From contig CAZGAH010000042.1 in the NCBI GenBank assembly GCA_964523295.1, positions 1 through 35,779 on the forward strand: a DNA stretch of 35,779 nt, given 5' to 3'. The position numbers and the translations under genes were made by a program. Under the pieces are notes generated by a model. That model saw only the letters and a program-made list of their open reading frames with translations, made no database searches and was not told where the DNA came from. This DNA comes from CAZGAH01 sp964523295. Its GTDB lineage: Bacteria; Desulfobacterota; Desulfovibrionia; Desulfovibrionales; Desulfovibrionaceae. This document shows, one piece after another, positions 25,414-35,599 of the stretch (the stretch's first letter is position 1; each line of letters opens with the position of its first letter).

Positions 25414-26661
25414 TCAGGGGCGCTGTGCAGGCGCTGGCGCGGGCGGGATGGTGCTGGCGGGAAAGTCCCGGGCGATCCGGTCGGCGAGCATCTCCGCGGC
25501 CCAGCGGTGCCCGTCCGCGTTCCAGTGTCGGTCATAGCGGAAATCCGCATCGGAAATATGCTTGCCCAGGGAGCGGATATAATCGGCCTGGACGAGGTAT
25601 TCGATGCCAAGCGCGTCGAGAAGCGCTGTCGTGCGCGCCAGATACTGTCCTTCGACGCCGTGGGATATGAGCACGATGAGGGTGAACCGGCTGTCGTCGG
25701 CGCGTTTCTTCCACTCGGCAAAGGCAAAGCGGGTCGCTTCGATGCCTTCCGCGAACAGGGGCGGGAGCGTCTCGCGCTGATACGCCGTGTCGAACAGCTC
25801 CAGGGGCAGGTCGTACCAGGCGTCGACGGGATCGTGCGGGAAATGGGCCTCGCCGGCCAGGAAGGCCGTCGGCCAGCCTGCACGCTGCGCGAGTTGAGGA
25901 ACCAGCCAGCGGTAGAAAAAGCTGTTCGAATTCGCAAGGCGCAGCAAGGGGTTGCCCGACACCTTCGGGGGCCGCGGCAGCAGATGCTGCTCCCAGTCCG
26001 GATCGACGGGCGTAAGCTCGTAGGACGCCTGCGCGTCCCGTTTCAACGCCAGGGGAACGGGCGTATGCAGCGGGTCGTACCCGGCGCACAGGCTTTCGAG
26101 CACGCAGGAGTTGTTCCGGAAGTCGTTCTGTACGAAGACCAGGATCACGTAGCGCGGCGAAAAAGGCCTGGCGAATTTATCGTAGAGTTTCAGCTGTGTC
26201 GCCTGGCCGGTCCCGCAGATGCCGTAGGCCCGGGTCTGGAAGCGATGGCCGGGCCTCTGCCCGTTCAGCAGGGATTCCAGCCGGACCTGGACCTTGTCCC
26301 CGATGTCCAGCTGCACGGCATCAACAAAAGAATCCCCGATAACGGCAATGCGCGTGCAGTCGCCATCCCGGCACGGCGGTCGGAGGGCCGGCTCGCGCTC
26401 GAGAAATCCTTCCCCGTTCACGCGCTGCACGGACCAGTAGTCGATATCGTTGGTAAACCGCCCCTCGGCGCCAGACCTCTTGATGGAACCGACGTCGGCG
26501 TCAAAATCGCCGGGCCAGTAGGCCGTGATGCCCTGGCTGCGGATTCGGAGGAATACCTCGGCACAGAGAAAAAAAACGGCCAGCGTTGCCAGAACGATGG
26601 CAACGTACAGGAGAACACTTTTTTTAAATGATCGGGCGCTCACGAGAGGGTAGCCCGCCAT
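25414..26661 (-). CDS. Membrane-anchored SGNH/GDSL-like hydrolase
   Basis: 415 residues. One N-terminal signal anchor (about 14-34) places the rest in the periplasm. Block I reads IAVIGDSFVDAVQ (nucleophile Ser111). A block III-like FVQNDFRNN supplies the oxyanion Asn. The C-terminal DRHWNADGHR (377-386) holds the catalytic Asp/His (D383, H385). This arrangement resembles AlgX/AlgJ-like and other SGNH O-acyltransferases or esterases acting on polysaccharides; the substrate is unknown. Cys pairs in CRDGDC and near CVLESLC suggest disulfides. The chosen start, ATG 26661, puts the anchor near the N-terminus but has no clear Shine-Dalgarno; a GTG seven codons later is possible. It follows trkH on the same strand after 163 bp. 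Confidence 0.85.
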   Translation of the reverse strand: MAGYPLVSARSFKKSVLLYVAIVLATLAVFFLCAEVFLRIRSQGITAYWPGDFDADVGSIKRSGAEGRFTNDIDYWSVQRVNGEGFLEREPALRPPCRDGDCTRIAVIGDSFVDAVQLDIGDKVQVRLESLLNGQRPGHRFQTRAYGICGTGQATQLKLYDKFARPFSPRYVILVFVQNDFRNNSCVLESLCAGYDPLHTPVPLALKRDAQASYELTPVDPDWEQHLLPRPPKVSGNPLLRLANSNSFFYRWLVPQLAQRAGWPTAFLAGEAHFPHDPVDAWYDLPLELFDTAYQRETLPPLFAEGIEATRFAFAEWKKRADDSRFTLIVLISHGVEGQYLARTTALLDALGIEYLVQADYIRSLGKHISDADFRYDRHWNADGHRWAAEMLADRIARDFPASTIPPAPAPAQRP

Positions 26662-26824
26662 GGTCCGTGGCGTCCGGAAGCATGTCCGGCGACTGGCCGG
26701 AATCGGCATTCGTGCATTTCGTGAAACCGCCGGTGCGTGCATCCGGACCGGAAGGGGTATTCCGACGAATGCGCGGAGTGTGGTACAGCTGCTATCGGCA
26801 TGTCAAATCCGGGATAATTGTGTT

Positions 26825-28276
26825 TTATTTCCGGTAAAATTCCGGGATGAAAAGGGCCACGACGGTATAGACCTCGAGCCTGCCCAACAGCATGCACATC
26901 ATGAGACACCACTTGGCCACAACCGGGAGATGGGCGAAATTTTCAGCCGGCCCGACCGAGCCCAGTCCCGGACCCACGTTGCCGATACAACTCAACACTG
27001 CCGTGAATGCGGTGAGGACATCCAGGTCGCAGGCGGACAGGACCAATGTTGACAGACAGGTTACGCCGAGCCAGAGGGTCACGAATCCCCACATGGCGCT
27101 GATGATTTCCGGAGAGACCACCCGGCCGCCAAGCTTGACGCCGATGACTGCCCGCGGATGTACCAGACGGAATATTTCCTTGTACGAGTGCCTCCCCAAC
27201 ACCTGAATACGCATGCATTTCATTCCTCCGCTGGTCGATCCGGCGCATCCGCCGATGAACATGGCCAGGATCAGCACACATTGGGAGAGCGGAGGCCACA
27301 GTTCGAAATTCGCCGTGGCGAACCCCGTAGTGGACAGAATCGACGCCACCTGAAAGGCTGCCTGGCGCACCGACGGTTCGGCCGTCTCGTAGACCCGTCC
27401 GAATACATTGACCGCGACGATGAGCGTAAAGGCGAGATAAATGGCGGCGAAAAGGCGAAACTCGGGGTCCTTGAACATCACCTTCGCCCGGCCTTTGAGC
27501 ATGAAATAATGCAGGGAAAAGTTGATGCTGGCGATCAGCATGAAAATGGTGACAACCCAGTCGATGTACGCCGACTGATAATGACCGATGGAGGCGTTGC
27601 GGGTGGAAAAGCCGCCCGTGGCCATGGTGGCGAAGGTATGACAGAGCGAGTCGAACAGATCCATCCCCCCGAGAAGGAGCAACAGGGTCTGGAGCAGCGA
27701 GAAAAGCAGATAGACCTTCCACAGGGTGGCCGCCGTATCCTTGATGCGCGGCTTGAGTTTGTCCGGGGAAGGTCCCGGCACTTCGGCCTTGTAGAGCTGC
27801 ATTCCTCCGACGCCCAGAAAGGGAAGAATGGCCAGCGTCAGGACGATGATCCCCATCCCTCCGAGAAAATGTGTCATGCTTCGCCAGAACAGCAGCCCCC
27901 GGTCAACGGCTTCGATATCGATAAGCACGGAAGAACCGGTCGTCGTAAATCCCGACAGGGACTCGAAGAGGCAATCGGTGGCCGAGGGCAGCATGCCCGC
28001 CAGATAGAAAGGCAAGGCGCCGGTTATACCGGCGGCAACCCATCCCAGCGTGGTGACGGCTAACCCCTCGCGATGATTTATGCCCATGCCCGGATTGGTA
28101 TTCTTGCACAACAAATACAGCGCAAGTCCCACACCCAGTGCGACGAGCATGGAAATCAGCAGCGGCGTGGTCGATGCGTCACCGTAATAGAGCGCGCAGG
28201 CGAGAGGGGCTGCCATGCACAGGCCGGTGCAGCTGATCAGGGCGCCAACGATCTTAAAAATCATCTGCCAGCGCAT
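26825..28276 (-). CDS. trkH: Trk/Ktr potassium uptake system membrane subunit TrkH
   Basis: 483 residues, inner membrane, translocates K+ together with the TrkA gating ring. Four P-loop-like selectivity segments are visible, each with a TTG/GG type core: SLSGFTTTGSSVL, TMATGGFSTRNAS, STTGFATANF and IGNVGPGLGSVGP. The CAGSTSGGMKCMR segment before the last pair of helices is characteristic of TrkH/KtrB. The start ATG 28276 shares one base with the trkA TGA (TGATG), so translation is coupled. The C-terminus ends in LFIPEFYRK. No terminator was seen beyond the stop. Confidence 0.97.
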   Translation of the reverse strand: MRWQMIFKIVGALISCTGLCMAAPLACALYYGDASTTPLLISMLVALGVGLALYLLCKNTNPGMGINHREGLAVTTLGWVAAGITGALPFYLAGMLPSATDCLFESLSGFTTTGSSVLIDIEAVDRGLLFWRSMTHFLGGMGIIVLTLAILPFLGVGGMQLYKAEVPGPSPDKLKPRIKDTAATLWKVYLLFSLLQTLLLLLGGMDLFDSLCHTFATMATGGFSTRNASIGHYQSAYIDWVVTIFMLIASINFSLHYFMLKGRAKVMFKDPEFRLFAAIYLAFTLIVAVNVFGRVYETAEPSVRQAAFQVASILSTTGFATANFELWPPLSQCVLILAMFIGGCAGSTSGGMKCMRIQVLGRHSYKEIFRLVHPRAVIGVKLGGRVVSPEIISAMWGFVTLWLGVTCLSTLVLSACDLDVLTAFTAVLSCIGNVGPGLGSVGPAENFAHLPVVAKWCLMMCMLLGRLEVYTVVALFIPEFYRK

Positions 28277-29640
28277 CAATCGCGCTCCACCCTGACGTCC
28301 AGCACCTTTTCGACCTTGGGCACATTCCTGGAAGTGGACAGAATGAGAATGCGGTCCCTGGGCAGTATCACGGTCTCCCCGTTGGGGATGATCACGTTCC
28401 CCGCCCGGAGGATGGTCAAAACGAGGGCGTACTTGCGTATCGTAAGCTCCTTGAGGGGACGGCCCACGATATCCGACTCCTCCATGGCCAGGGCCTCGAG
28501 TATTTCTATCTCTTCGTCCTTGATTGCCACGGCTGAGATGATTTTCCCTCTACGGACCTGACGCAGGATCGAATTGATGGCTGACAGACGCGGACTGACC
28601 GTCTGATCGATGCCGATGGCCTTGACCAGAGGCATGTATGCGAATTTGTTGATCCGTGTCAGCGTCTTGCGCGCACCGAGACGTTTGGCCAGCAGGCAGG
28701 AAATGATATTGGTCTCCTCGTCGCCGGTCAGGGCGATGACCATGTCCATTTCCTTGACGTTCTCTTCTTCCAGCAGTTCGTGGTTCGTGCCGTCGCCGGC
28801 GAGCACAATGGTCCGATCCAGCAGGGTGGCCAGCTCCTGGCAGCGGTGAGGGTCGCGTTCGATCAGCTTGACGTTTTTCCCGTTGGTCTCAAGTGCCCTG
28901 GCCAGACGAAAGCCGATTTTGCCGCCGCCGACGATGATGATGTTGCGCAGGGGCGGAGTGTGGAAGCCGAAACAATCGAGCAGCGCGTTCAGGTTTATCT
29001 TTTCACAGGCGAAGTAGACGTGATCGCCGATAGTGAAATGATCGGCCCCCGACGGAATGATGAGCTTTTCGTCCCGCACCAGGGCCGCGACCATGACCCG
29101 CAATTGGCCGATCAGATCGGGAAGCTCCCGCAAGCTGCGCCCGACCAGCGGTGACCCCGGGGGCAGGCAGACCCCGACCATCCATATCTGGCCATCGGCG
29201 AATTCGTTGATTTCGACGGCCGCCGGAGCGTTCAACAGTCGCATAATGCTCTCGACGACCTCCACGTCCGGGTTGATGACCAGGTTCGCCCCGAGAAAGT
29301 CCTTGGTCAGCGTTTGCGCATAGTCGGCGTAATCCTCGCCCCGAAGTCTGACGACTTTGCGTGTGTCGGGGGCAAGGGCGTTGCCGAAAAAACAGGTGAT
29401 GAGATTGGCTTCGTCGGAGTTGGTCACGGCCAGGAGCATTTCTGCGCCGACTATGCCGGCTTCCACGAGAATCCGCGGGCTCGAGCCGGAACCATGGATG
29501 GTCAGCACGTCGAGCTGTTCACTGACATGCTTCAATGCCTCGGCGTTGGTGTCTACGACCACGACGTCTTTGTTTTCGGCCGCAAAACGCCTGGCAAGAT
29601 GATAGCCGACCTCTCCCGCGCCGACAATCACAATACGCAT
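28276..29640 (-). CDS. trkA: Trk potassium uptake system regulatory subunit TrkA
   Basis: 454 residues, cytoplasmic peripheral subunit that binds NAD(H)/nucleotides and gates TrkH. It holds two tandem RCK modules, each an RCK_N Rossmann domain (GAGEVG 7-12; GGGKIG 238-243, each followed by a DTN or ERD acidic end of strand 2) and an RCK_C domain. This double arrangement and length are standard for bacterial TrkA. ATG 29640 is preceded by GGTGGTGAC. It is the first gene of the trkA-trkH operon, with the promoter at 29758-29785. Confidence 0.97.
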   Translation of the reverse strand: MRIVIVGAGEVGYHLARRFAAENKDVVVVDTNAEALKHVSEQLDVLTIHGSGSSPRILVEAGIVGAEMLLAVTNSDEANLITCFFGNALAPDTRKVVRLRGEDYADYAQTLTKDFLGANLVINPDVEVVESIMRLLNAPAAVEINEFADGQIWMVGVCLPPGSPLVGRSLRELPDLIGQLRVMVAALVRDEKLIIPSGADHFTIGDHVYFACEKINLNALLDCFGFHTPPLRNIIIVGGGKIGFRLARALETNGKNVKLIERDPHRCQELATLLDRTIVLAGDGTNHELLEEENVKEMDMVIALTGDEETNIISCLLAKRLGARKTLTRINKFAYMPLVKAIGIDQTVSPRLSAINSILRQVRRGKIISAVAIKDEEIEILEALAMEESDIVGRPLKELTIRKYALVLTILRAGNVIIPNGETVILPRDRILILSTSRNVPKVEKVLDVRVERD

Positions 29641-29919
29641 GTCACCACCATTATTATCGGGTTCACTGAAGCATGTCCGGCAGCCGCCTGTCGGGAGCGA
29701 CACGTCGTTGTGTCTGTGATGTGGCCCTTTCCCCCATTGGCCCGCACCGTTGCTGGCCTTATCTTTTCCGCTGCCGGATTGTCAAATGGCGGCCAGCTCA
29801 GGGTTATCCCGAAAGGAGTCAATGGACCGGCAGGGTTGCTCCGCGGAGTACACCCCCTCAGGAAACAGGCGTCCGGCTGCTTCCCGCTGCGACGGGCCTC
29901 TCGTCGGCGTTCCGCCCGC
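29641..29919. other. Leader and promoter region of trkAH
   Basis: 279 bp between the Pro/Ala-rich gene and trkA. Contains the trkA promoter below; no gene is seen. Short hairpins exist but no T-run terminator for the upstream gene. Confidence 0.5.
29758..29785 (-). promoter_or_regulatory. Sigma-70 promoter for trkAH
   Basis: Minus strand: TTGACA (29780-29785), 16-nt spacer, GATAAG (29758-29763, 4 of 6 to consensus), about 118 bp upstream of the trkA ATG. Confidence 0.5.
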
Positions 29920-31176
29920 TCAGAACGTGAATCCCACGCCCAGATACGGCAGAAAGATATCGTCCTTGGGATGCCGGTTCACTTGCGGCGTGGATGCCGC
30001 CCGGGCGCGGAAGTCCGTAACCATGTTGCCGTAAATGGCCTCGGCGCGGACCGTGCGGGATCCATTCGGCGAGAGCGCGGCCGTGTGCTCGCCCGAGAAT
30101 CCGCCGCGCTGGCGGCGGTCCTGGTTGCCGGAGCCGCCGGTGACGGCCAGCGTGCGGTCGGGCTGCGGCGCCGTGGACTCCGGCTCGGGCGACGGCTGCG
30201 GATGCGTCCGGCTTTCAGCCAAAGCCTGTGTCTGATCGGGAGATTCGGATAGCGCGGCAGGTGACGGACGCCGGGGGTCGAGCGAATACGCGAGTTCACC
30301 AGGCGTACGCTGCGCCGGGCGGGCCGGTTGCTCGGGCACGGCTGTTTCCCGCACAGCGGCCTTTTGCTCGCGACGGCTGTTCCCGGCCTTGCGACTCTGT
30401 TCTGCCAGCTGCTTGGGCGACGTTTTTGCATTCATCGCCGGCGTCGGCCTCAGCGGAGGCGCTCCGGTCGGCGTCGGCTTCAGGGCCAGCACGCTCGCCA
30501 GTCGCGGCGGTGTCGCCGCAGGCGATGCCTGCGGGGTTGCTTGTGCCGACATGTGTTCCGGCGCCCGCGTCGGAACAGGCTGGCCGGCCGTAATCGTCGG
30601 GATTCGCGGAGGCAGCGGGCGCGGGAGCCCGGCAATGGGCGGGAGCGGATCGACATAGGGTTCGTGCCTGGTGCTGGCCGGTAGGGCAGGACTCCCAGCC
30701 GGGTTCACCGCCTGCGGGATACCGGGCGCGTCGTCAGGATCTTCGACACGCAAGGCCGCCGGCGCTGTCAGCGGAGGGCGGCCGCGTTGCACATAAAAAC
30801 CGCTGGCGGTTACCCAGCGCGCGGTGATCAACGCGCGTAGCGACGGCCCCTCGGAGGAGAGCAGCGAGGGCTCGGGTTCGGGTTGCAGCAGGGCTGAGGG
30901 AGAATCCGGCACGAAAAGCGAGGGCTGCTGGAAGCGCTGTGTCGACGTGGCAGGTTCGGGCGGAACGGGCGAATGCGCGGCAGTGACCGCGGCGCTCGCC
31001 GCTGAAGCCGTCTCCGCGGTGGTGGAAGCGGCCAGGGCCGTCTCCGGGGCAACAGCTGCTTGCCGGGTCCCGAAGTGCTCCTCGAACGGCGCAGCCAGGA
31101 CCAGGGCCGGCCAGGATAGCGACCAGAGCACGACAACCATGCAGAGTCTCAGTGAACGGCGGGGTGCGGTATCCAT
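29920..31176 (-). CDS. Pro/Ala-rich exported protein of unknown function
   Basis: 418 residues. The signal peptide (about 1-28, ending ALVLAA) is followed by low-complexity Ala/Ser/Thr/Pro-rich sequence with PEPEPS and GLPRPLPPRIPT segments over most of the length. The C-terminus is YLGVGFTF, ending in Phe like an outer-membrane beta-barrel strand. There is too little ordered sequence for a full barrel, so an anchoring or assembly signal is possible. No family is recognised. The chosen ATG 31176 has GGAG at 8 nt; an upstream in-frame ATG 31266 with GGAGG would add 30 residues before the signal. It precedes trkA on the same strand. Confidence 0.6.
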   Translation of the reverse strand: MDTAPRRSLRLCMVVVLWSLSWPALVLAAPFEEHFGTRQAAVAPETALAASTTAETASAASAAVTAAHSPVPPEPATSTQRFQQPSLFVPDSPSALLQPEPEPSLLSSEGPSLRALITARWVTASGFYVQRGRPPLTAPAALRVEDPDDAPGIPQAVNPAGSPALPASTRHEPYVDPLPPIAGLPRPLPPRIPTITAGQPVPTRAPEHMSAQATPQASPAATPPRLASVLALKPTPTGAPPLRPTPAMNAKTSPKQLAEQSRKAGNSRREQKAAVRETAVPEQPARPAQRTPGELAYSLDPRRPSPAALSESPDQTQALAESRTHPQPSPEPESTAPQPDRTLAVTGGSGNQDRRQRGGFSGEHTAALSPNGSRTVRAEAIYGNMVTDFRARAASTPQVNRHPKDDIFLPYLGVGFTF

Positions 31177-31613
31177 GCTGCATCTCCATCCGCAGAAGCG
31201 GTCAGCGCCATCCGGACGTTCTTTTCGGTCCGCCCGGGACAGCGCACTGTCGAAAATCCGACGCATAGGCCCTCCAGGGCAGTCAACAGGGCATTCTCAA
31301 CACAAGCCAAGCAATGAGCGTGCCAGGAGAGAACCCGGAGCGGAGCGCATGGACCGAAGTCATGGGAGCGGACGTGGGCGACAGAAGCTGGTGAGGGTAG
31401 CAGAGTGACAGGAGCATTTCATCTGCAAAAGTCGCCAGGACCCGTGGGACAACCTGACGCATGAAACAGAGGAGATCTTTCTTTCCCAGAGGCCGACAAA
31501 ACCCGATATTTCCGTAGGAAATTTTTCTTCCTGATAGTCACCAGGAGGGGGAGTTCACCCTGATGGATGAAGCCTCATTATGTTAAATATTCTAAAAATA
31601 TTTAGAAGGATTT
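31177..31613. other. Intergenic region between the Pro/Ala-rich gene and the 5'-nucleotidase
   Basis: 437 bp, AT-rich near 31500-31613. An AT-rich hairpin, TTCTAAA/TTTAGAA (31590-31607, 4-nt loop), follows the 5'-nucleotidase stop codon; on the plus strand it is followed by T-rich sequence. No credible gene. Confidence 0.5.
31590..31607. terminator. AT-rich hairpin downstream of the 5'-nucleotidase gene
   Basis: Perfect 7-bp stem TTCTAAA/TTTAGAA, loop of 4. It lies 7 bp after the stop codon on the minus strand. The stem is weak; TATTT follows on the minus strand and two T-runs follow on the plus strand. Confidence 0.3.
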
Positions 31614-33302
31614 TTAATTTTTTATTGGCTGAAAAATATTTGCAGCAGATTTTGGATTGATTATTCTTGGTGGATGCTGTTCAGCAGCGTCCCACAACTT
31701 TTTTGCACGGTCGCCGAAATTTTTCCTTATGTACGCGATGACAACAGCGCTGGGACTCGGCTCCACGCGTCTGTCTTCGGGCGGAATGTCCCTGAACATC
31801 GTATATCCGTCGCCGCCGCTTGCCACAAAGCTGTTCGTCACCAGCATATAGCCCCGGTCGGGATCGAGGGGCTCGCCGTTGATTGTGATTTTGTCCGCCC
31901 CGACCCCCGGCGTCAATTCGCACGTCAATCCTGAAACCTGGAGAAAGCCTCCGCCTCCTGCGCTTTTCGCCGAAAAATCGAGCGCTTCCCGGATGGTTTG
32001 CCCGGTCACCTGCATGAGTTGAATTTTGTTGTCATGAAAGGGCAAAACACCCATCAGGGCGCCCTTGGTTACTTCGCCCGGGGGGATGGAGTTGCGGATG
32101 CCGCCGCTATTGTACAGGGCGATATCGGCCTCAGGGTAGGCACCGCGCAGCGCATCGCAGATAATGTCACCCAGATTTGTTTCCTTCGAGCGAATGGACT
32201 TCGCCTCGCCATCCAAAAAAACATCCGTCACGGCGACGACCTCGTCATACTCTGCCTGGAGAGCTGCCTTTTTCTCGGCCACCAGCGCCACGATATCAGG
32301 TGCAGGAGGAACGGTCTCGTCGAGCGGAATGAGGCGCGCGGCATCGATCCCCTGGAACCTTTTCCCGGAAAAAATCGCTTCAACATACCCGATATACTTG
32401 CCCTTTTCGCCGGCTTGAACAATGCTGGTCTGGCCGTTGTTCTCCTGGAGCACTCCTTCGATGGCCGTGTGACTGTCGCCGCCGATGATGAGCGCGATGT
32501 CCGGTATGGCCCTGGCCAGACGCACGTCGATATCAACGCCAACATGCGTGATCAGGACTATCATGTCCGCGCCGCGGTTTCGCAATTCCGCAACCGCCTG
32601 CCGCGCAACGTCCTCTATGGGGCCAGTGACAGCCACGCGATCCAGATACGCCGGGTTCACCTTGGGCCTGGACCTGGAGTAGTGAACCGGATCAGACAGG
32701 CCAGCGATGCCGATGGTCAGGCCGTTGCTTTCCGCAATGACGAGCCCGCCGATCGGCTTTCCGTCCACCATGCAATTGCCATTGACGTTTTTGGCCCTGA
32801 TCGTTTGCGTAAGCTTCACGAGCTGGTCCGGGCCGAAGTCCAGCTCGTGGTTCCCATTGACCCAGAAGTCCATATGCACGCGGTTGAAAATGTCCGCCTC
32901 TATCATGCCTTTGTAATGATTTGAAAGATTGCTGCCCTGGACAAAATCGCCGGCCGTGACGAGAAAGGTACGGACGCCGCGCTCTGTATTTGCTTTGTGA
33001 AGATCCCGAATCGCCGTGACCATGCGCGCGATTCCGTAAGCCTCGTGCTGTTGCGTTGCCGGATTGCCCTGAATCGGCTCAAGCGCTCCGTGAAAGTCGT
33101 TGAAGTAGACGAAAGCGACTCTCTGGATTTCGCTTGCCGTCTGAGCCGGAGGAGCCAAAATCGGCTGATCGGACGCGGAGCGGGTAACGACCTCCGCATT
33201 GGCCGCGGCGTTCACGGTGTCGGCTGATCCGGCAAACGTGACTGGCGAAGCCGTGAGGACTAGAAAGAGCAGAACAACGAGCGCCCGAATCCATGGTTGC
33301 AT
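31614..33302 (-). CDS. Periplasmic 5'-nucleotidase/UshA-type metallophosphoesterase
   Basis: 562 residues with an N-terminal signal (1-24, ending TFAGS). Catalytic-domain motifs of the 5'-nucleotidase family are in order: FNDFHG (68-73; D69, H71), TAGDFVQGS (D119), GNHELDFG (N151, H152), ITHVGVD (H253) and GGDSHT (H278). The C-terminal substrate domain has YNSGGIR, the conserved nucleotide-binding region, and FVASGGDGYTMF. It hydrolyses nucleotides (or UDP-sugars, cyclic nucleotides) in the periplasm. A C-terminal tail (about 540-562) ends in FQPIKN. ATG 33302 is preceded by GGGAG with a 6-nt spacer. Family call secure; substrate range unknown. Confidence 0.94.
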   Translation of the reverse strand: MQPWIRALVVLLFLVLTASPVTFAGSADTVNAAANAEVVTRSASDQPILAPPAQTASEIQRVAFVYFNDFHGALEPIQGNPATQQHEAYGIARMVTAIRDLHKANTERGVRTFLVTAGDFVQGSNLSNHYKGMIEADIFNRVHMDFWVNGNHELDFGPDQLVKLTQTIRAKNVNGNCMVDGKPIGGLVIAESNGLTIGIAGLSDPVHYSRSRPKVNPAYLDRVAVTGPIEDVARQAVAELRNRGADMIVLITHVGVDIDVRLARAIPDIALIIGGDSHTAIEGVLQENNGQTSIVQAGEKGKYIGYVEAIFSGKRFQGIDAARLIPLDETVPPAPDIVALVAEKKAALQAEYDEVVAVTDVFLDGEAKSIRSKETNLGDIICDALRGAYPEADIALYNSGGIRNSIPPGEVTKGALMGVLPFHDNKIQLMQVTGQTIREALDFSAKSAGGGGFLQVSGLTCELTPGVGADKITINGEPLDPDRGYMLVTNSFVASGGDGYTMFRDIPPEDRRVEPSPSAVVIAYIRKNFGDRAKKLWDAAEQHPPRIINPKSAANIFQPIKN

Positions 33303-33449
33303 AGCGTACTCCCGTCTCAGGTGACGTCGCGTCCTGTTTCCGCGTCAGGTTCAGCGGCAGGAACGGCATTTCAGCCGGAAAAGGCACGGTTCTCGGACTC
33401 GGCGGAACGAGACACATGCTGTGCGCTGGTGGGTTCCCCTGTCAGCGGA

Positions 33450-34010
33450 TTACGGATGCGTTGCGCTCGCGGAAGCGTCTTCAATAAACGCGAGCAGCTT
33501 TGCTGCCAGCGGTTCTGCCGCGGCGTAAAAAACGTCATTGCATACGCTCAGGGTCGTATCCCGGTCGGCGTTTTCCCTGCTCAGGGCGCTGGCAATGCCT
33601 CGGGATGTCAGCGGTACGTCAAGGCCCAGCGCATCAATGGCCTGCTGCGTTATCTCTGCTGAGCGTTCGCAGCCGATCCGCTGCAGGGCGTCGACGGCGC
33701 AGGCAAGGATCCAGTCTTCGGCATTGGTGAACCATTGCTCGAATCCGCCATTGCTCAGCTCATGATCCACCGACGCCACGGTCAGGATGATCCGGTCGAT
33801 TCCGTTCAGTGCATCGAAACCGTCCCGGGCCGTCTTCCGGTTGCACTCCCGGGCAAGCGCCTCTACGATGAGTTCGGGGCGTTGCTCCCTGGTCTGCGCG
33901 GGCAACGCGGTAGCGTCGCCTCCCGCCGCCTGGTCCGTCCCCTTCCGGATGTCGTCGGCGCCGGCGTCCTTGGCCGCGTCGGTCAAGGCCTCGTACGAAG
34001 AAACAGACAC
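33450..34010 (-). CDS. DMP19/DUF4375-family protein
   Basis: 186 residues, GTG start at 34010 after a GGGGGGA site 7 nt upstream. The signature is ELSNGGFEQWFTN (85-97), matching the EvnNGGfdqff.N motif of DUF4375, followed by ACAVDALQRIGCE..AE (103-119), the usual second conserved helix. In Neisseria, DMP19 mimics DNA and removes a repressor from its site; most homologues are uncharacterised. Here the N-terminus (1-65) carries extra acidic and polar sequence. No signal peptide, so cytoplasmic. It lies about 100 bp after pfkA on the same strand, separated by a strong hairpin. It is not clear whether the surface is acidic enough to be a DNA mimic. Confidence 0.8.
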   Translation of the reverse strand: MSVSSYEALTDAAKDAGADDIRKGTDQAAGGDATALPAQTREQRPELIVEALARECNRKTARDGFDALNGIDRIILTVASVDHELSNGGFEQWFTNAEDWILACAVDALQRIGCERSAEITQQAIDALGLDVPLTSRGIASALSRENADRDTTLSVCNDVFYAAAEPLAAKLLAFIEDASASATHP

Positions 34011-34066
34011 GTGGTGGTCCCCCCTGTTTGTATGGCAGCCGGGCTGGCAGCCGCAGAATGATCCAT

Positions 34067-34089
34067 CGCCGGAGCGGATGCCTCCGGCG
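34067..34089 (-). terminator. Hairpin between pfkA and the DMP19-like gene
   Basis: CGCCGGAG/CTCCGGCG, a perfect 8-bp GC-rich stem with a 7-nt loop, 19 bp after the pfkA stop on the minus strand. No T-run follows, so attenuation or mRNA end protection is as likely as termination. Confidence 0.4.
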
Positions 34090-34107
34090 TCATCGCATCC
34101 GCGGGCG

Positions 34108-35211
<1,104 letters not shown>

Positions 35212-35402
35212 TGTGTCCTCCGATACTGTCGTACTCAGCTGCCCCATGCGCGCGGAGCAGGGCGACGCTAAGCCTTGGCAGGCCTGGATTTTCCTTCCCG
35301 TCCCCTCATCCCCCGCACGGGAGCCCATGTCCGCTTGGTTATGGCGGAGCGAGCCTCAGGCGTCAAGTGCGTCAGGCGCCCACAATCCACAACCTGAAGC
35401 CG

Positions 35403-35426
35403 CGCCCCCCCCCGGGGCGACTTTTT
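35403..35426 (+). terminator. GC hairpin with T-run in the pfkA leader region
   Basis: CGCCCC (35403-35408), five-C loop, GGGGCG (35414-35419), then AC and TTTTT (35422-35426): an intrinsic-terminator shape reading on the plus strand. No plus-strand gene precedes it, so it may shield pfkA from antisense transcription or just be leader structure. Confidence 0.4.
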
Positions 35427-35578
35427 CGGGATAAATTTCAGGCTCGGGTTGCGTTGTTGCGACTTATTTAAATAGGTTTCATGTCTTATTTCTCGTTTCA
35501 GTGGCTTTCAAGCCCCGTGAGGCTGTTTTTGGGCGCAATTCACCTGCGGGGGGCATTTTTTGCTTTTTCGTTGGCCGT

Positions 35579-35594
35579 CAGACAGGGCTGTCTG
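35579..35594. repeat. Perfect 7-bp inverted repeat
   Basis: CAGACAG, GG, CTGTCTG. It begins 5 bp after the small minus-strand frame's stop. It could be a short hairpin or a protein-binding palindrome. Confidence 0.5.
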
Positions 35595-35599
35595 CAAAT

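Larger units (their letters stand above)
35212..35599. other. Region upstream of pfkA
   Basis: 388 bp without a credible gene. Contains the GC hairpin 35403-35426 and inverted repeat 35579-35594. A palindromic AT-rich segment lies near 35465-35480. A weak minus-strand TTGAAA...TAAGAC pair (about 35485-35515) could be the pfkA promoter. Confidence 0.4.
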
